Numbered from the stretch's first letter, positions 52,778-62,389 are shown. The stretch: DNA of 64,000 nt from Marivita sp. S6314 (GCF_023015985.1 NZ_JALKAO010000001.1:310001-374000), one strand, 5' to 3'. Translations and numbers: made by a program. Notes: generated by a model from the letters alone, not told the origin.

Positions 52778-53257
52778 ATGAAGACCGTGTACGATACCAA
52801 AGCAACCTACCTTGCCTGTCCGGCGCAGTGCTTTTGTGTCGATTTCGGGGTCTATCGCGGTGAATCAATCGGATATCTCGATGATCTGAACCTGGGCGAC
52901 ATGTACCAGATGAAACGCGACGCACCATGGACCGAGGTCATGGCCTCGGACGAGGACGCAACCGGTTTTGATCTGCATCTCGCGGCAAACGCCCCCGTTC
53001 AAACGCTGACCACCCTGGCACGGTTGATCTTTATGACCACCACCGGCCGCCGCGCCGATGTGTGCGTGACCATGTCAGACGGCCATCTATTCCTGGTCAG
53101 CGAACAGCCGCTGCAATCCGGGGCAGAATATGTGCTGATCGACATCGAAAGATGCGATGCGGATTTCACCCCTTACGTCGTCCCTGCCCCCGCCGTTGTT
53201 CCACAGCCTGTGGTCCAGACAGGCTCAAACGTGATCCCGCTTCACGCCCACGGCTGA
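52778..53257 (+). CDS. Hypothetical protein resembling the N-terminal region of Hint-domain proteins
   Basis: A 159-residue protein with no signal peptide and no enzyme motif known to me. The central region LIFMTTTGRRADVCVTMSDG, then GHLFLVSEQPLQSGAEYVLI, resembles the domain that precedes the Hint (Hedgehog/intein) module in many Rhodobacteraceae surface proteins, but no Hint module follows. The N-terminus has three cysteines (YLACPAQCFCVDFGV). The protein may be a stand-alone version; this is from memory of the family layout and unconfirmed. It is divergent from the SDR and precedes prfC by 64 nt. Confidence 0.6.
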   Translation: MKTVYDTKATYLACPAQCFCVDFGVYRGESIGYLDDLNLGDMYQMKRDAPWTEVMASDEDATGFDLHLAANAPVQTLTTLARLIFMTTTGRRADVCVTMSDGHLFLVSEQPLQSGAEYVLIDIERCDADFTPYVVPAPAVVPQPVVQTGSNVIPLHAHG

Positions 53258-53321
53258 TCCGGCAGCCCCGGCTCCGTCAGGCTTATGGACAAGGTGACCC
53301 GCGCCGCCTATACGCGCGCTC

Positions 53322-54929
53322 ATGTTGGACACCGCTTCAAATCGCCCCGAATTGCCTGCCGAAATCGCCCGGCGGCGTACCTTTGCCATCATCTCGCACC
53401 CGGATGCGGGCAAGACGACGCTGACGGAAAAATTCCTGCTGTATGGTGGCGCGATCCAGATGGCCGGACAGGTCCGCGCCAAGGGCGAAGCGCGCCGCAC
53501 GCGGTCGGATTTCATGAAAATGGAACAGGATCGCGGGATTTCGGTCTCGGCCTCTGCGATGTCGTTTGATTTCAAGACATTCCGCTTCAATCTTGTCGAC
53601 ACGCCAGGACACTCGGACTTCTCCGAAGACACCTACCGCACCCTGACGGCCGTGGATGCCGCGGTGATGGTGATTGACGGTGCGAAAGGCGTGGAAAGCC
53701 AGACGCAAAAGCTGTTTGAAGTGTGCCGCCTGCGCGACCTGCCAATCCTGACCTTCTGCAACAAGATGGACCGCGAAAGCCGCGACACCTTTGATATCAT
53801 CGACGAGATTCAGGAAAATCTAGCCATCGACGTGACCCCGGCAAGCTGGCCCATTGGTGTGGGCCGCGACTTCATGGGCTGCTACGACCTGATCCGCGAC
53901 CGGCTGGAACTGATGGACCGCGCGGACCGCAACAAGGTCGCGGAAAGCATCGCCATCGAAGGTCTGGACGACCCGAAACTTGCCGAACACATCCCCGACC
54001 ACCTCTTGGAGCAACTGCGCGAAGAGGTGGAAATGGCGCGCGAATTGCTCCCGACGCTCGACCCGCAAGCGGTGCTTGAAGGGCACATGACACCGATCTG
54101 GTTCGGATCGGCGATCAATAGCTTTGGTGTGAAGGAATTGATGGACGGCATCGGCACCTACGGGCCGGAACCGCAGCCGCAAAGCGCCAGCCCGCGCCAG
54201 ATCCTGCCCGAAGAATCCAAGGTCGCGGGCTTTGTGTTCAAGGTGCAGGCCAACATGGATCCCAAACACCGTGACCGCGTGGCGTTTCTGCGCATGGCGT
54301 CGGGTCATTTCAAACGCGGTATGAAGCTGACCCATGTGCGGTCGAAAAAACCGATGGCAATCTCGAACCCGGTGCTGTTCCTCGCCGCCGACCGCGAACT
54401 CGCGGACGAGGCCTGGGCCGGTGACATCATTGGCATCCCGAACCACGGCCAATTGCGCATCGGTGACACACTGACCGAAGGCGAAGCGCTCAAGGTCACG
54501 GGTATTCCGTCCTTTGCGCCGGAACTGCTGCAAACCGTGCGTGCGGGCGATCCTCTTAAGGCGAAACACCTGGAAAAAGCCCTGATGCAGTTTGCCGAGG
54601 AAGGCGCTGCCAAGGTCTTCAAGCCGATGATCGGCTCCGGCTTTATCGTGGGCGTCGTCGGCGCGCTGCAGTTCGAAGTACTGGGCAGCCGGATCGAGTT
54701 GGAATACGGCCTGCCCGTCCGCTTTGAGGCGTCGCAATTCACCTCGGCCCGCTGGGTGCACGGTGCAAAAGACGCGGTCGACAAACTGGTCAACGCCAAC
54801 AAGCAGCACATGGCCGAAGACAACGATGGTGACGTGGTGTACCTCACCCGCCTGCAATGGGACATCGACCGAATTGATCGCGACTACCCCGATGTCACCC
54901 TGTCCGCGACCAAGGAAATGATGGTGTGA
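53322..54929 (+). CDS. prfC: Peptide chain release factor 3
   Basis: RF3 is the GTPase that recycles RF1/RF2 after termination. The 535-residue product has G1 ISHPDAGKTTLTEKF, switch DRGISVSASAMSF, G3 VDTPGHSDFSED, G4 FCNKMDRES and the C-terminal RF3 domains ending in LSATKEMMV. Similarity to EF-G is excluded by length and by the RF3-specific QMAGQVRAKGEARRTRSDFM. It stands between the Hint-like gene and a glycosyltransferase; tandem palindromes follow 27 nt after the stop. Confidence 0.96.
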   Translation: MLDTASNRPELPAEIARRRTFAIISHPDAGKTTLTEKFLLYGGAIQMAGQVRAKGEARRTRSDFMKMEQDRGISVSASAMSFDFKTFRFNLVDTPGHSDFSEDTYRTLTAVDAAVMVIDGAKGVESQTQKLFEVCRLRDLPILTFCNKMDRESRDTFDIIDEIQENLAIDVTPASWPIGVGRDFMGCYDLIRDRLELMDRADRNKVAESIAIEGLDDPKLAEHIPDHLLEQLREEVEMARELLPTLDPQAVLEGHMTPIWFGSAINSFGVKELMDGIGTYGPEPQPQSASPRQILPEESKVAGFVFKVQANMDPKHRDRVAFLRMASGHFKRGMKLTHVRSKKPMAISNPVLFLAADRELADEAWAGDIIGIPNHGQLRIGDTLTEGEALKVTGIPSFAPELLQTVRAGDPLKAKHLEKALMQFAEEGAAKVFKPMIGSGFIVGVVGALQFEVLGSRIELEYGLPVRFEASQFTSARWVHGAKDAVDKLVNANKQHMAEDNDGDVVYLTRLQWDIDRIDRDYPDVTLSATKEMMV

Positions 54930-54956
54930 TGCCTGCCCGTTCAACCGGGCGGGACC

Positions 54957-54998
54957 ACGCGATTTCGAAATCGCGTCAAAGCGTCTTCGAAGACGCTT
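54957..54998. repeat. Tandem 20-bp palindromes, locus C (22-bp period)
   Basis: ACGCGATTTCGAAATCGCGT (54957-54976) and AAGCGTCTTCGAAGACGCTT (54979-54998) are each perfect palindromes, 2 nt apart. The sequence differs from loci A and B but the size and spacing are the same. It lies between prfC and a glycosyltransferase gene on the same strand. Confidence 0.85.
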
Positions 54999-55031
54999 GA
55001 TCCGCCCCGCATCACGCGGCACTCTTTGCCT

Positions 55032-56798
55032 ATGAGCAGGGAAAACGCGCCAAATCCGGCCTACCCAGACGGGCTGGACGGTATTCTCGATCAGATGAAT
55101 GCGCGCCGCGCGCCGTTGCGCTTTGCCCCGGGCGAAGCGCTGCCACCGCTGGATTGCGATCTGGAGACGCTTGCCCAAACCCGGGTGAAGCTTCCCCCGT
55201 CCAGCACCAAAGCGCGGTCAGATCATGCGCGCAAAAGCTGGGAAATCGCACAGGAGCTTGAAGGCCAAAACGCGCTTCTGCACCTGAATGGTCTGCTGAT
55301 TGCTCATCTGCGCAAGCGGACGCACCCGGAACACACCGCCGCCCTGTTCCAACGCCTGTGGGCCGAACACGCGGACCTCCTGCTGCGCGACATGGACCTG
55401 CGCTGGAAAGTGTCGAGCCTGACGACCTTTGGCGATCACGGCACAACCACAGCGCAGCGCAGCGCAGGTATGGGCTTGTCCACGCTGTTCGGCATGATGA
55501 AGCTTTATGAAAGCGAACGGTTGTTCTCGGGCCGCGATCCGGACCGCCCGTTTACGCTGGATGGCCGCGCCAAAGCCCCGCTGCCGCTTGAGATGAACGC
55601 GTTTTCGCTGACCGATGGCGGGCTTGACGTCAACACGCTCGGTCGCTTGTGGGAAGAGGCGGACAAGGATGACGTGATCCGCCCGCTTGCGCATGACATG
55701 CTGCAACGGCTGATCGACGATCCCGGAACCGTGTTTCGCCGCCTGCACCGGTTGCGCGCGCGCAAACTGCGCCGCATGGAACAGAACGCAACACCGGACG
55801 CGGCCAAGGCGGGCATCACGCTGGACGTGCCCAAGGATGTTGCGGAGCCGCTGACCAAAACCATCAAATGGGGGGTGGTCTGCACCACCAATGCGCCGCT
55901 GTTGGAGGTCGCCCGGTTCGTCGCACATCACATCGATATCGGCGCGACCCATATCTACCTGTTTCTCGACACTCCGGACCCGGATGTTTCCGGCTTGCTT
56001 CAGGGCAATCCACGGGTGACGGTCACGACCTGCGACGACCAGTATTGGAGCGGTTTCGGCAAGGCGCGCCCCGAGGCGCACCAGCTTCGTCAGGCCTTCA
56101 ACGCAACCCACGCGCTGCGACAGGCGAAGGGTGTTGTTGACTGGCTTGGCCATATCGACACCGATGAATTCATCCTGTCGCCCAAGAAGCTGTCAACCGC
56201 CCTGAAAACCGTGCCCGACGACAGCGCCGCAATCCGCATCTTTCCGGCAGAAGCGCTGGCCCTTCCCACCGAAGACGCCATGCCCCGGCACTTCAAGTTG
56301 AGCACCACCGGGCCGGGCATCGCCAAGACCGCGATCCACGATGTCTATCCCACGTTCGGCAGCTATGTGCGGGGCGGCTTCCTGAGCCATCTGGCGGGCA
56401 AGGTCTTTGCCCGACCCGGACTTGGCGATGTGCGTCTGGCCATTCACCGGGCGCGTGTGAAGGGGCAGGATGTGGTCAACACATCGGTTCTGGACAATGT
56501 GCATATCGGCCACCTGCACGCACCCGACTGGACCACTTTTGTGTCCAAACTGACCTTTCGGCAGACAAAAGGGTCATACCGCGTCAAGGACGGTCAGGAG
56601 GCCAAATCGGTGGGCCGCTTGCTGGCCTATCTCAACGACGAAGAAGGCGAAGAAGGTCTGCGCCTGTTTTTCGAGGAAATTTGCCTCGACACGCCGGACC
56701 TGCGGACCCGCCTGAAACGCCACAATCTGCTTTTGACGCCGCGCTTTGATCCCAACACATCCCTGCAAAAGGTCTTTGGCATCACCCTGTCGGACTGA
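55032..56798 (+). CDS. Family-92-like / DUF23-type glycosyltransferase
   Basis: A 588-residue cytoplasmic protein whose C-terminal half is a GT-A glycosyltransferase: WGVVCTTNAPLLEVARFVAH, HHIDIGATHIYLFLDTPDPD and the metal-binding HIDTDEFILSPKK (DxD). Catalysis would be transfer of a sugar from a nucleotide donor; acceptor and donor are unknown. The first ~270 residues (QELEGQNALLHLNGLLIAHL, helical) have no match I recognise. No membrane segment is visible. Start at 55032; 33 nt after palindrome locus C. Confidence 0.85.
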   Translation: MSRENAPNPAYPDGLDGILDQMNARRAPLRFAPGEALPPLDCDLETLAQTRVKLPPSSTKARSDHARKSWEIAQELEGQNALLHLNGLLIAHLRKRTHPEHTAALFQRLWAEHADLLLRDMDLRWKVSSLTTFGDHGTTTAQRSAGMGLSTLFGMMKLYESERLFSGRDPDRPFTLDGRAKAPLPLEMNAFSLTDGGLDVNTLGRLWEEADKDDVIRPLAHDMLQRLIDDPGTVFRRLHRLRARKLRRMEQNATPDAAKAGITLDVPKDVAEPLTKTIKWGVVCTTNAPLLEVARFVAHHIDIGATHIYLFLDTPDPDVSGLLQGNPRVTVTTCDDQYWSGFGKARPEAHQLRQAFNATHALRQAKGVVDWLGHIDTDEFILSPKKLSTALKTVPDDSAAIRIFPAEALALPTEDAMPRHFKLSTTGPGIAKTAIHDVYPTFGSYVRGGFLSHLAGKVFARPGLGDVRLAIHRARVKGQDVVNTSVLDNVHIGHLHAPDWTTFVSKLTFRQTKGSYRVKDGQEAKSVGRLLAYLNDEEGEEGLRLFFEEICLDTPDLRTRLKRHNLLLTPRFDPNTSLQKVFGITLSD

Positions 56799-56807
56799 AC
56801 CCGCGGG

Positions 56808-56833
56808 CAGGCGTTAAAAAAGGCCTGTTTTGT
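56808..56833 (+). terminator. Weak terminator-like hairpin
   Basis: CAGGC and GCCTG pair across an A-rich loop and are followed by TTTTGTT, shortly after the glycosyltransferase stop. The stem is only 5 bp. Confidence 0.4.
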
Positions 56834-57019
56834 TGCCTATTCATCACCAAAGCTGGGCCAGGACAGGCACATCCGCGCACCTGGGCGTCGGTGCGTTGAC
56901 CGTTCGCCCGAAGATCGTTAAGTAGCGCTCAAGATCGTGACTGTGGATTAATACAGGGCCAGACGGGCCAGATCTCATCAGACGCACGGGCGCAGGTAGT
57001 CCGTGAAATACGGATACAC

Positions 57020-58486
57020 ATGACAAAATTCTCTGAGTTGAACCTCAACCCGAAAGTGCTCAAGGCCGTTGAAGAGGCCGGGTACGACACGCCCACCCCT
57101 ATTCAGGCCGGCGCCATCCCCCCTGCCCTTGAAGGCCGCGACGTGCTTGGCATCGCGCAAACCGGAACCGGCAAAACCGCCAGTTTTACCCTGCCGATGA
57201 TCACGCTGCTTGCGCGTGGACGCGCGCGTGCGCGCATGCCGCGCAGCCTTGTTCTGTGCCCGACACGGGAACTGGCGGCGCAGGTTGCCGAAAACTTCGA
57301 CACCTATGCAAAACACGTCAAGCTGACCAAAGCCCTTCTGATCGGTGGCGTCAGCTTCAAGGAACAGGACGCGCTGATCGACAAAGGCGTCGACGTATTG
57401 ATCGCCACACCCGGCCGCCTGCTGGACCATTTCGAACGCGGCAAACTTCTGCTGACCGGCGTACAGGTCATGGTCGTGGACGAGGCCGACCGTATGCTCG
57501 ACATGGGGTTTATCCCCGACATCGAACGCATCTTCAGCCTGACGCCGTTTACCCGCCAGACCCTGTTTTTCTCGGCCACCATGGCGTCCGAGATTGAACG
57601 CATCACCAACACGTTCCTGTCGAACCCGGCACGCGTCGAAGTGGCCCGCCAGGCCACCGCGTCCGAGACGATTGAACAGGGCGTTGTCATGTTCAAAGCC
57701 TCCCGCCGGGACCGCGAAGGCACCGAAAAGCGCAAGCTGCTGCGCATGATGATCGAAGGCGAAGGCGACAAATGCTCGAACGCGATCATTTTCTGCAACC
57801 GCAAGACGGATGTGGATATCGTTGCCAAGTCGCTCAAGAAATACGGCTATGACGCGGCTCCGATCCACGGGGATCTGGACCAGTCACATCGGACAAAAAC
57901 GCTGGATGGCTTCCGCGAAGGCGATCTGCGCTTTCTCGTGGCCTCGGACGTGGCCGCGCGCGGGCTCGATGTGCCCGCCGTCAGCCATGTGTTCAACTTC
58001 GACGTGCCCAGCCATGCCGAGGACTACGTGCACCGCATTGGCCGGACCGGCCGCGCCGGACGCGAAGGCAAGGCGATGATGATCTGCACACCGAAGGACG
58101 AAAAGAACTTCGATGCGATCGAAAAGCTGATCCAGAAAGAAATTCCACGGCTCGACAATCCGCTCGCGCAGGCCCCGGCTGAAACACCGGCCCCTGCCTC
58201 GGACGAGGACAAGGCCGCCAAGCCGCGCCGGACGCGCGGCGGACGTGGGCGCACCAAACACGCCGACGCAGCACCAACCGAAACGGTGGAAACCACACAA
58301 CCGGCACAGCCAGAAGCAACGCCTGAAAAGGCCGCTGATAAACCGACGCAGTCGGACAAATCCCGGGGCGGCAATCGCAATCGGCGTAATGACCGTGGCG
58401 GGTCGCGCGACAACAACGTGGTTGGGATGGGCGATCACATGCCATCCTTCATCGCCAAAAGCTTTGACGAACGCCGCGCGGGATAA
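57020..58486 (+). CDS. DEAD-box RNA helicase (RhlE-like)
   Basis: A 488-residue DEAD-box helicase: Q-motif TPIQAGAIPPALEGRDVLGI, motif I AQTGTGKTASF, motif II VVDEADRMLDMGF, motif III SATMAS, motif V VASDVAARGLDVP, motif VI HRIGRTGRAG. The last ~110 residues are a disordered tail with Lys/Arg and Ala/Glu runs and a Gly/Arg patch (PRRTRGGRGRTKHA, RGGNRNRRNDRGGSRDNN), typical of RhlE-type helicases of ribosome assembly or degradosomes. The 221-nt upstream region may carry a cold-shock leader; I see only a weak hairpin at its start. Confidence 0.94.
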   Translation: MTKFSELNLNPKVLKAVEEAGYDTPTPIQAGAIPPALEGRDVLGIAQTGTGKTASFTLPMITLLARGRARARMPRSLVLCPTRELAAQVAENFDTYAKHVKLTKALLIGGVSFKEQDALIDKGVDVLIATPGRLLDHFERGKLLLTGVQVMVVDEADRMLDMGFIPDIERIFSLTPFTRQTLFFSATMASEIERITNTFLSNPARVEVARQATASETIEQGVVMFKASRRDREGTEKRKLLRMMIEGEGDKCSNAIIFCNRKTDVDIVAKSLKKYGYDAAPIHGDLDQSHRTKTLDGFREGDLRFLVASDVAARGLDVPAVSHVFNFDVPSHAEDYVHRIGRTGRAGREGKAMMICTPKDEKNFDAIEKLIQKEIPRLDNPLAQAPAETPAPASDEDKAAKPRRTRGGRGRTKHADAAPTETVETTQPAQPEATPEKAADKPTQSDKSRGGNRNRRNDRGGSRDNNVVGMGDHMPSFIAKSFDERRAG

Positions 58487-58497
58487 CTGAACCTCAA

Positions 58498-58522
58498 CCG
58501 TACCTGCACCATACAGGTACGG
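58498..58522. terminator. Stem-loop between helicase and gph (convergent)
   Basis: CCGTACCTG and CAGGTACGG, 7-nt loop, no T-run on either strand. Between two convergent genes; probably a Rho-type or processing hairpin. Confidence 0.45.
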
Positions 58523-58532
58523 GTTCGGCCAC

Positions 58533-59189
58533 CTACAATGGCCGTATCAGTGTCTGGCAAATATCTGGCAACTGTCGGAAATCGTCAAACATGGCGTCAT
58601 GCGGGACATCATCCAACGGCGTGACGCGGATCCCCTCGCTGAATAACGCAAAGGGCACCCTGGCCGCCTGCGCCGCTCGCGCATCCACGATGCTGTCGCC
58701 CACATACACGCCTTCAGTCGCGCCAAGCAGATCGAATGCATGTCGCACAGGAGCCGGATCGGGTTTGCGCAATGCAAGCGTATCCCCGGCCACGGTCGCG
58801 CCCAAAAACTCCGTCAGCCCTACCGCATCCAACACCGCCGCCATCGGCGCGCCCGGCTTATTGGTGCAAAGCCCCAGCGCATAGCCCGCGTCCCGCAATA
58901 CCTGCAGCGTTTCAAGCACATGCGGGTAGAGTTCCGTGTGATCCGTGGCCTTCACATAGAACGCCATGAACCGCGTCATCAACGCGTCATAGTCTTCGGA
59001 ACGCAGCTCCGTGGCGGCGATCAGGCGCTCCATGAACACCTTGACGCCAAAGCCCACGAACCCGGCCACCTGGGGCTTCGGCAACGCGGGCTGGCCGTGC
59101 TCGGCCAGCAATGCATTCGCCGAATGCGTGATGTCCGGAAGGCTGTCAATCAGCGTTCCATCCAGATCAAAGACAATCGCCCGCGTCAT
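58533..59189 (-). CDS. gph: Phosphoglycolate phosphatase
   Basis: A HAD-superfamily hydrolase, 218 residues, that removes phosphate from 2-phosphoglycolate in salvage of repair or photorespiratory products. Motifs: FDLDGTLIDSLPDI (nucleophile Asp), the cap region, GLCTNKP-type motif and RKPDPAP then VGDSIVDARAA. The ATG overlaps the RNase J stop (ATGA). Other HAD specificities are possible, but gene order and motif match Gph. Confidence 0.92.
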   Translation of the reverse strand: MTRAIVFDLDGTLIDSLPDITHSANALLAEHGQPALPKPQVAGFVGFGVKVFMERLIAATELRSEDYDALMTRFMAFYVKATDHTELYPHVLETLQVLRDAGYALGLCTNKPGAPMAAVLDAVGLTEFLGATVAGDTLALRKPDPAPVRHAFDLLGATEGVYVGDSIVDARAAQAARVPFALFSEGIRVTPLDDVPHDAMFDDFRQLPDICQTLIRPL

Positions 59190-60853
59190 GCCAGCCGTGA
59201 AATCACAACCGAGACTTCCGGCTTCTTGCCGATCTCGTTCTGGGTTGTCTGCCGCGCCACGCGCCGCAGCCCCTCTTCCAGCTTGTCATCATCGGTGATC
59301 GTCTTGGCCCCGGCGCGACCAATGAATTGCGACAGGTCTTCTTCCAGCGCATCCACCAGCGACGCATTGCTGCGCCCCATCTCGGGAAGCCCCATCACGT
59401 CGCACCACGGCTCGCCCAGCAGCTCGTCATCTTCATCCAGAATAACCGTGACGATGACATGGCCGTTCAACGCCATACGGATACGATCCCGCACAACCCC
59501 GTCCAAGGCCCCGATCTTGACCGATCCATCCAGATAGGTGCGCCCTGTTTCGACATATTCCGCGACCGTCGGGGCATTCCCGCTCAGGTCCATCATCATC
59601 CCGTTCACAGCCAGAACACCGGTCCGCCCCGCCTTGCCCGCAAGTTTCACATGCTCGCGCAAATGGCGGTGTTCTCCATGCATCGGCACCACGACCTGAG
59701 GGTTAAGGATGCGGTGCATCTCCATGATATCGGGCCGGTTCGCGTGGCCCGACACGTGGTACAGACCGGAACTGTCGTCGATCACGTCCACACCCTGTTC
59801 CGAAAACTGGTTCATGATCCGGATCACGCCGCGTTCATTGCCCGGAATGGTCTTGGACGAGAACAGGAACGTATCGCCGTCTTTCAACGTGATCCCGTTA
59901 TACTTGCCCCGCGCCAGCTGCGCCGACGCCGCACGGCGTTCGCCCTGGCTGCCGGTGACAATCAGCATCACGTTTTCGCGCGGGATCTGTGTCGCTTCCT
60001 CCGGGCTGACCACGGTCGGAAAATCCGCCAACACGCCGGTTTTGATCGACGCTTCGATCATCCGCCGCATCGCGCGCCCCAATAGGCAGATCGACCGCCC
60101 TGCACGTTCCCCAGCCTCTGCCAGTGTTTTGACCCGCGCTACGTTTGACGCAAAGGTCGTTGCCACGACCATGCCGCTGGCATTGCGGACCAAATGTTCG
60201 ATTTCCGGCCCGACGCTGGCCTCGGACCGACCGGCATGGTCGGAAAAGACATTGGTGGAATCGCAGACAAGTGCTTTGACACCCGGCGCGGCCAGGCTGC
60301 TCCAGAGATCGCGGTCAAACGCTTCGCCCACCACGGGCGTTTCGTCGATCTTGAAGTCGCCGGTATGCACCACGCGCCCCGCAGGCGTGTCGATGACCAG
60401 ACCCGAACTTTCCGGGATTGAATGCGAGATTGGCACAAAGCCCACCGAAAACGGCCCCGCCTTCACGGTTTCCGGCCAGGCCGACACCGTGCGCACCAAG
60501 TCCGGCGAATGGCCGTGATCATCCATCTTCAACCGCGCAATATGGGCGGTGAAGGCCCGCGCGTAGATCGGCGCGCCCAGCTGTTCCCAGAAATGACCGA
60601 CGGCGCCCACGTGATCCTCGTGGGCATGGGTGATAAAGATCGCCTCAAGCCGGTCCCGGCGTTCCTTCAGCCACGTGATGTCCGGCAGGATCAGATCGAC
60701 CCCCGGCGTGCTGTCCATATCCGGAAACGTCACCCCCAGGTCCACAAGGATCAGCCGTTCCTGATCGGGCTTGCCGTAGCCATAGACATAAGCGTTCATG
60801 CCAATTTCGCCGGCCCCGCCAAGTGGCAGGTAGATGATGCGTTCACCGCTCAT
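59186..60853 (-). CDS. rnj: Ribonuclease J
   Basis: A metallo-beta-lactamase/beta-CASP ribonuclease, 555 residues, with 5'-exonuclease and endonuclease activity in rRNA and mRNA processing; common in alphaproteobacteria. The zinc motif is FITHAHEDHVGAVGH, with THAHEDHVG in canonical form and downstream SHSIPESSGLVI and MHGEHRHLREHVKLA. The C-terminal domain (EDDELLGEPWCDVMGLPEMG) is present. It lies between coaX and gph on the minus strand, with 3 nt to coaX. Confidence 0.95.
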   Translation of the reverse strand: MSGERIIYLPLGGAGEIGMNAYVYGYGKPDQERLILVDLGVTFPDMDSTPGVDLILPDITWLKERRDRLEAIFITHAHEDHVGAVGHFWEQLGAPIYARAFTAHIARLKMDDHGHSPDLVRTVSAWPETVKAGPFSVGFVPISHSIPESSGLVIDTPAGRVVHTGDFKIDETPVVGEAFDRDLWSSLAAPGVKALVCDSTNVFSDHAGRSEASVGPEIEHLVRNASGMVVATTFASNVARVKTLAEAGERAGRSICLLGRAMRRMIEASIKTGVLADFPTVVSPEEATQIPRENVMLIVTGSQGERRAASAQLARGKYNGITLKDGDTFLFSSKTIPGNERGVIRIMNQFSEQGVDVIDDSSGLYHVSGHANRPDIMEMHRILNPQVVVPMHGEHRHLREHVKLAGKAGRTGVLAVNGMMMDLSGNAPTVAEYVETGRTYLDGSVKIGALDGVVRDRIRMALNGHVIVTVILDEDDELLGEPWCDVMGLPEMGRSNASLVDALEEDLSQFIGRAGAKTITDDDKLEEGLRRVARQTTQNEIGKKPEVSVVISRLA

Positions 60854-60856
60854 GAT

Positions 60857-61630
60857 TTATCCGTTTTCTTTGTTATATGCATGGATGACCGTCAGCCCAT
60901 GCATGGTCAGGTCATCTTCAATCGTGTCAAATAGCAGTTCACCTTGGGCAAACAAGGGGGCCAGCCCCCCGGTGCCAATGACTTTCATCGGGCGCCCGTA
61001 CTCGTCCTTGATGCGCGCGGTGATCCCCTGGATCAATCCGACATAGCCCCAGAACACCCCAGACTGGATACAGGCCACCGTATTGGTGCCGATCACATGT
61101 TCGGGCTGCGAAATATCCACATGGGGCAGCGCCGCCGCCCCCTGGTGCAACGCTTCCAGCGACAGGTTCACACCCGGCGCAATCACGCCGCCCACATAGG
61201 CCCCGTCTTCCGCCACCACATCGAAATTCGTCGCGGTGCCAAAATCCACCACAACCGCATCTCCGCCATGACGGTCAAACGCCCCCGCCACATTGGCCAG
61301 ACGGTCCGGACCGATCCCGGTGCCCTTGTCCACCCGTGGGGGGATCGGCAACAGGCATTCGGGTTTGCCCACCACCATCGGACGCACCCCAAAGAACCGA
61401 TCCGCAAACACCCGCAGGTTCCACACAACACGCGGCACGGTGGACGAAATAATGACATCCGTGATGTCGGTCTCGATCCCGTAATGGCGGATCAGGGTGC
61501 TGTACCATGTGAAATAGGCATCCGCCGTGCGCCCGTGATGGGTCGATGTTCGCAAGGTGCATAGAAAGGTTTCTCCATCCCAGATGGAAAACACGGTGTT
61601 GGTGTTGCCACAGTCAATGCACAGAAGCAT
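60857..61630 (-). CDS. coaX: Type III pantothenate kinase (CoaX)
   Basis: Phosphorylates pantothenate, the first step of CoA synthesis. The 257-residue ASKHA-fold enzyme has LLCIDCGNTNTVFSIWDGE (phosphate 1), VVDFGTATNFDVVAEDGAYVGG and GTGGLAPLFAQGELLFDTIE. Type III enzymes are insensitive to CoA feedback. Coupled downstream of birA with a 12-nt gap. Confidence 0.95.
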   Translation of the reverse strand: MLLCIDCGNTNTVFSIWDGETFLCTLRTSTHHGRTADAYFTWYSTLIRHYGIETDITDVIISSTVPRVVWNLRVFADRFFGVRPMVVGKPECLLPIPPRVDKGTGIGPDRLANVAGAFDRHGGDAVVVDFGTATNFDVVAEDGAYVGGVIAPGVNLSLEALHQGAAALPHVDISQPEHVIGTNTVACIQSGVFWGYVGLIQGITARIKDEYGRPMKVIGTGGLAPLFAQGELLFDTIEDDLTMHGLTVIHAYNKENG

Positions 61631-61642
61631 GTCGCGCGCTCC

Positions 61643-62377
61643 TCAAAAGAAAATATCCGCCGCCGCAATGGCCTCACGCCCACGTGCGGTGACCAGCACG
61701 ATCCGGCCCTCGGGATCAATGGTCTCGAACGTCCCCTGCACCGCACGGTCCCCCATGCGGGCCGTCACCTGCTCACCCAGGCGCGCTGCGCGGGCCAGCC
61801 AGGCTTCGCGGATCGGGGCAAAGCCAAATGTCTGAAACCGGCTTTCGTGGTCGGCATAGGCCCGGGCCAGCGCCTCCAGAAACGCCTCCGGGGTCACTTC
61901 AACACCCAGAACCGACAGGACGGACACCGGCGGCACCGCATGCTCTTCAACCTGCGACGGCACCGGCGCGTCGATCAGGTTGACACCGATGCCGATGGCC
62001 AGATGATCGCCCAGGCTTTCCAACAGGATGCCCGCGACCTTGCCACCGGACAAAAGCACGTCATTGGGCCATTTCAGCGTCAGCCCTTCAACCCGGCCCG
62101 ACACCGCCACCAAGGCGTCATAAAGCGCCAAAGCCGCCACAAAGCTCCGCAAAGCCCGCGTCTCAGGCCCTTCGGTCATCGGCAAAACCAGGGTTGCTGC
62201 GAAATTACCGGTCGGGTTCACCCATGCCCGCCCACGCCGACCGCGCGCGGCGGTCTGCGACAGGGCGCAAATCCATTTTGGGCCCGCCAACTCGCACGCC
62301 TGACGCGCGGCTTCCAGCATGGTGCTGTCCACGTCCGCCAGCACCTGGCGGTCATATCCCGACGGCCAGCCTGTCAC
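61643..62377 (-). CDS. birA: Biotin-[acetyl-CoA-carboxylase] ligase
   Basis: Attaches biotin to carboxylase carrier domains. The 244-residue single-domain ligase has QTAARGRRGRAWVNPTGNFA (biotinyl-AMP loop GRxGRxW), LTLKWPNDVLLSGGKVAGIL and AIGIGVNL. It lacks the N-terminal HTH of E. coli BirA, so it is not a repressor. The GTG at 62377 gives the typical N-terminus; the frame continues upstream into the repeat element. It sits between nuoN and coaX. Confidence 0.93.
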   Translation of the reverse strand: MTGWPSGYDRQVLADVDSTMLEAARQACELAGPKWICALSQTAARGRRGRAWVNPTGNFAATLVLPMTEGPETRALRSFVAALALYDALVAVSGRVEGLTLKWPNDVLLSGGKVAGILLESLGDHLAIGIGVNLIDAPVPSQVEEHAVPPVSVLSVLGVEVTPEAFLEALARAYADHESRFQTFGFAPIREAWLARAARLGEQVTARMGDRAVQGTFETIDPEGRIVLVTARGREAIAAADIFF

Positions 62378-62389
62378 ACGATACCTGCA

